Below are positions 40,672 to 43,112 of a DNA stretch of 43,112 nt, piece after piece. A program made the translations under genes and the position numbers. This DNA comes from CAYXGZ01 sp964464755 (GTDB taxonomy: Bacteria; Planctomycetota; MHYJ01; JACPRB01). The notes under the pieces were generated by a model, which worked only from the letters and a program-made list of their open reading frames with translations, was not told the DNA's origin and searched no databases. The stretch lies in the NCBI GenBank assembly GCA_964464755.1, contig CAYXGZ010000030.1:1-43112 (forward strand), given 5' to 3'. Position 1 is the stretch's first letter, and each line of letters starts with the position of its first letter.

Positions 40672-41088
40672 TCAGCGCCGGGGCCGGGCGTAGATCGCGC
40701 CGCCGATTCCCACGCCGGCGAAGATCACGCCGAGCACGCCGAAGATCAGCGGCACGAACCACCGTTCCATGAACGAGTCGATCTGCGCGTTCGCGGGGTC
40801 GGCGGGATCGACGAGCAGCGCGACGCGGTCTCCGACGGCGTAGCTGGGCGGGGAGCTGGCGCCCGGGGAGGTGAAGCGGACCGGGCCCTGGACCGTCTGG
40901 TGCTCGACGATCGGGGCCCAGGTCGAGCGGCTCTTGCTCCCGCGGCGCTCCTCGAGCGCGACGACGATCCCCTCGCTGCGCTCGGCCTTGCGGGCGAAGC
41001 TCCAGTCCGCGACGAGGAGCCAGGCGGCGACGGCGACCATGACGAGGCCGAGGCCCGCGAAGACGAGCGGGACGACGTTGAGCTTCAC
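40672..41088 (-). CDS. DUF3592 membrane protein
   Basis: This 138-residue protein has two membrane helices (residues 6-26, VPLVFAGLGLVMVAVAAWLLV, and 110-130, FVPLIFGVLGVIFAGVGI) around a small outer beta domain with the DUF3592 pattern SEGIVVALEERRG, VRFTSPGASSPPSYAVGDRVALLVDPADP. Function is unknown. It follows the TspO-fusion gene by 9 nt and probably shares its transcript. Confidence 0.85.
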   Translation of the reverse strand: MKLNVVPLVFAGLGLVMVAVAAWLLVADWSFARKAERSEGIVVALEERRGSKSRSTWAPIVEHQTVQGPVRFTSPGASSPPSYAVGDRVALLVDPADPANAQIDSFMERWFVPLIFGVLGVIFAGVGIGGAIYARPRR

Positions 41089-41097
41089 GCCGACAGT

Positions 41098-42462
41098 CTA
41101 CGCGTTCAGGCGCCAGAGGGCGAAGTTGAGCGCGGCGGCGAACGTCACCCAGGCGAGGTAGGGGAGGAAGAGGACGGCGGCGAGCCGGTCGCGCGCGGAG
41201 AAGAGGACGGTCGTGGCGAGGATCGCGGCCCAGAGGACGAGGATCTCGGCGAAGGCGAGGCCGGGCCGGTGCCAGCCGAAGAAGAGGAGCGACCACGCGG
41301 CGTTGAGGACGAGCTGGAGGGCGAAGACGGCCAGGGGGAGCCGGGCCTCGCGGAGGCCGTCGCGCCGCCACACGCGCCAGGCGGCGACGCCCATCAGGGT
41401 GTAGAGGGCGGTCCAGACCGGGCCGAAGAGCCAGGCGGGCGGGGTCCACGCGGGCTTGGCGATCGTCGGGTACCAGGTGCGGACGCCGTCGGCGGTCGCG
41501 AGCCCCCCGATCGCGGCGGCGGAGAAGCTGGCGGCCAGGGCGAGGGCGAGGGCGATCCCGGAGCGGAGGCCGGAGGGCGGGGCGGGCGGCGGCGGGGTCT
41601 CCTCGAGCGCGCGGCGGACCGCCTCGACGATCCCCACGGGCCGCACGGAGAACGCGCGGAGCGCGGAGTCGTCGGCGACGGTCGTCTCGTTCTTCACGCC
41701 GTCGATGAGGAGCTTGCCGACCCGGGCGTGGCGGGGGACCACGAGGCGCAGCCAGAGGGCGGAGACGGCCGGGCTGAGCACGGGGACGGGGAGCAGGAAG
41801 CGCCGGAGTCCCCGCTGCCGGGCGATCTCGGCCATGAGCCCGCCGTACGAGACGCGGTCGGCCCCGCCGATCTCGTAGGTGCCGGGGGCGACCCCCGGGG
41901 CCTCGAGGAGGTAGTCGATCACGTCGTCGACGGCGACGGGCTGGGCCGGGGTCCGGACCCAGGTCGGGGTCACGAGGAGGGGGAGCTTCTCCACGAGGGT
42001 GCGGGCGATCTCGAAGGAGGAGGAGCCGGCGCCCAGGACGACGGAGGCCCGCAGCTCGACGACGGGGACGCCGGTGGCGCGGAGCAGGTCGCCGACCTCG
42101 TGGCGGCTGGCCAGGTGCGGGGAGAGGCCGGGGCCCCGGCCAAGCCCTCCGAGGTAGACGATGCGTTCGACGCGGGCGTCGCGGGCGGCGGCGGCGAACC
42201 CGGAGGCGTGCTCCCGGTCGCGCGCGGCGAAGTCGGGGGTGTCGGCCATGGCGTGGACGAGGTAGTAGGCGGTGCGGACGCCGTCGAGGGCGCGGCGGAG
42301 CGCGGCGTCGTCGGAGAGGTCGCCGGCGACGGCGAGGGGGCGGGCCTCGGGCGGGAGGGCGTCGGGGCGTCGGGCGAGGCAACGCACGGGGAGGCCGCGG
42401 CGCTGGAGCGCGCGGAGGAGGCGCCCGCCGATGTAGCCGGTGGCGCCGGTGAGGAGGATCAG
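41098..42462 (-). CDS. NAD(P)-binding (SDR, NmrA-like) domain fused to TspO/MBR domain
   Basis: Residues 1-300 are an atypical short-chain dehydrogenase: the dinucleotide motif LTGATGYIGGRLL, then YLVHAMADTP, VYLGGLGRG and GGADRVSYGG. Residues 310-454 are a five-helix TspO/MBR domain (PAWTPPAWLFGPVWTALYTLMG, NAAWSLLFFGWHRP, AWVTFAAALNFALWRLN), which binds porphyrins and other hydrophobic ligands. No ATG, GTG or TTG precedes the dinucleotide motif in frame; the best start is a CTG at 42462 that overlaps a TGA (CTGA), where relatives would have ATGA. Confidence 0.75.
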   Translation of the reverse strand: MILLTGATGYIGGRLLRALQRRGLPVRCLARRPDALPPEARPLAVAGDLSDDAALRRALDGVRTAYYLVHAMADTPDFAARDREHASGFAAAARDARVERIVYLGGLGRGPGLSPHLASRHEVGDLLRATGVPVVELRASVVLGAGSSSFEIARTLVEKLPLLVTPTWVRTPAQPVAVDDVIDYLLEAPGVAPGTYEIGGADRVSYGGLMAEIARQRGLRRFLLPVPVLSPAVSALWLRLVVPRHARVGKLLIDGVKNETTVADDSALRAFSVRPVGIVEAVRRALEETPPPPAPPSGLRSGIALALALAASFSAAAIGGLATADGVRTWYPTIAKPAWTPPAWLFGPVWTALYTLMGVAAWRVWRRDGLREARLPLAVFALQLVLNAAWSLLFFGWHRPGLAFAEILVLWAAILATTVLFSARDRLAAVLFLPYLAWVTFAAALNFALWRLNA

Positions 42463-42799
42463 GCCCGGGGGGGTGCCGGTAGATCCATGCGAGCGGGGGG
42501 ATCCAGACCAGGTCGTTGGCGAGGGGCATCCACCATTGCGACCAGGAATTGTAGCCCTCGTGGACGGCCCCCAGCCAGCCCAGGGGGCCGAGGCACTTCG
42601 CGACGAGGACGACGAGGACGAGCGGCCGGCGGACGCGCTGGGCGTTGAGGAGGCAGAGGAGGGATACGGCGGCGAGGACGGCGAGCATGGGAAAGGGGTT
42701 GGGGAGGGGCTTGAGCAGGAACGAGTCGGGCGCGAGCAGGAGGAGCGCGAACCAGGCGGCGTCGTAGAGCGCGGCGACGACGAAGAAGGCGCGGGTCAC
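42459..42799 (-). pseudogene. Small membrane protein with probable one-base deletion near its 3' end
   Basis: From the GTG at 42799 this frame gives about 110 residues with four membrane segments (AFFVVAALYDAAWFALLLLA, PFPMLAVLAAVSLLCLLNAQ, LVLVVLVAKCLGPLGWLG and NDLVWIPPLAWIY). At a run of seven C (42467-42473, minus strand) the frame loses its natural stop and runs on through the next genes. With one more C it would read ...YRHPPRA and stop at TGA 42459-42461, overlapping the next gene's CTG. A sequencing error, a real mutation or phase variation could explain this. No family is recognised. Confidence 0.5.
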
Positions 42800-42921
42800 G
42801 GGAGGAATCTAGCGGGGGAAGGGCCCCGGAGTCCATCGCATCGCTCTTGCGCTGGCCTCCGCGGGGAGGTATATCTCCGATACCACGCGGCGGACCTCGC
42901 GGTCCCCGCGCCCCTCGACGG

Positions 42922-42996
42922 GCGGGCGTAATTCAGTGGTAGAATGCCACCTTCCCAAGGTGGACGTCGCCGGTTCGAACCCGGTCGCCCGCTCCA
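42922..42996 (+). tRNA. tRNA-Gly (anticodon CCC)
   Basis: A 75-nt cloverleaf with encoded CCA: acceptor GCGGGCG/CGCCCGC, D arm ATTCAGTGGTAGAAT, anticodon stem CCACC/GGTGG with loop TTCCCAA (anticodon CCC), and T arm GCCGGTTCGAACCCGGT. Discriminator base is T. Confidence 0.97.
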
Positions 42997-43002
42997 CTTC
43001 CA

Positions 43003-43112
43003 GCCTGAAAGCCCGAAAGCCCGAAAGCCGGAAAGCCGGAAAGCAGGAAGGCAAGAAAGCAGGAAAGCAAGAGAGCAGGAAAGCAAGAGAGCAGGAAAGC
43101 AAGAGAGCAGGA
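43003..43112. repeat. Short tandem repeat downstream of tRNA-Gly
   Basis: An octamer of the form GAAAGCCC or GAAAGCCG is repeated several times, then turns into a 16-bp unit, GAAAGCAAGAGAGCAG, repeated to the edge of the window. The array is purine-rich on the plus strand and continues beyond the window. Confidence 0.9.

Overview
The window is about 43 kb of very GC-rich bacterial chromosome. A Planctomycetota-like lineage is the best guess, not a firm call. The hints are a secreted terpenoid-cyclase-like toroid protein, DUF4388 and zf-TFIIB proteins, many TPR/HEAT proteins, an AsmA-like giant and signal peptides ending just before Gln-Asp. No ribosomal RNA or marker gene is present to fix the taxonomy.

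Positions 1-11,600 form an accessory, repeat-rich region. It starts with the 3' end of a pyruvate:ferredoxin oxidoreductase beta subunit and ends at a tRNA-Lys (CTT). Most genes here are small, poorly conserved and on the minus strand. Three full copies of a 197-bp repeat (1853-2049, 8925-9121, 9684-9880) lie in the same orientation, each directly upstream of a minus-strand gene; parts of two more copies are present. Each full copy holds a -10-like box followed 8 nt later by an ATG and 37 open codons that run exactly to the repeat boundary. An IS110-family element (4662-6109) sits inside a fourth copy: removing it and merging the flanking CT dinucleotides restores the repeat end. A decayed IS91-like (HUH) transposase with an in-frame TGA abuts the third full copy. 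Cargo includes a nucleotidyltransferase, zinc-ribbon membrane proteins, a cupin whose stop is lost, a TPR protein and a YecH-family protein.

Positions 11,700-43,000 look like stable chromosome with compact operons and many 1-4 nt overlaps. Blocks are: a minus-strand zinc-ribbon/DUF4388/zf-TFIIB cluster (11.8-15.2 kb); a lipoprotein metalloprotease gene behind a possible transcription attenuator with a Met/Cys-rich leader peptide (15.3-16.2 kb); a citrate-synthase-like gene, a di-heme cytochrome c peroxidase and a DinB protein (16.2-18.7 kb); a minus operon manC-ruvX-Cys-rich secreted protein; a ZIP metal transporter; a TPR protein; a six-gene minus operon HIT hydrolase-DUF192-DUF192-membrane protein-acyl-CoA synthetase-MMPL exporter (22.4-29.5 kb); a HEAT protein; an AsmA-like 1578-aa protein with a lipoprotein (31.3-36.6 kb); a Cas4/AddB-like nuclease with rmlC; the toroid protein; a DUF3592 protein; an NAD(P)-binding/TspO fusion; and a tRNA-Gly (CCC) followed by a short tandem repeat.

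Many genes that head a transcript have a TAnnnT box 6-9 nt before the start codon, the spacing expected for leaderless mRNAs, whereas internal operon genes use overlaps or Shine-Dalgarno sites. The most unusual signals are the 197-bp repeat carrying a promoter-like box and short ORF, its use as an IS110 target, and the sulfur-amino-acid attenuator candidate.
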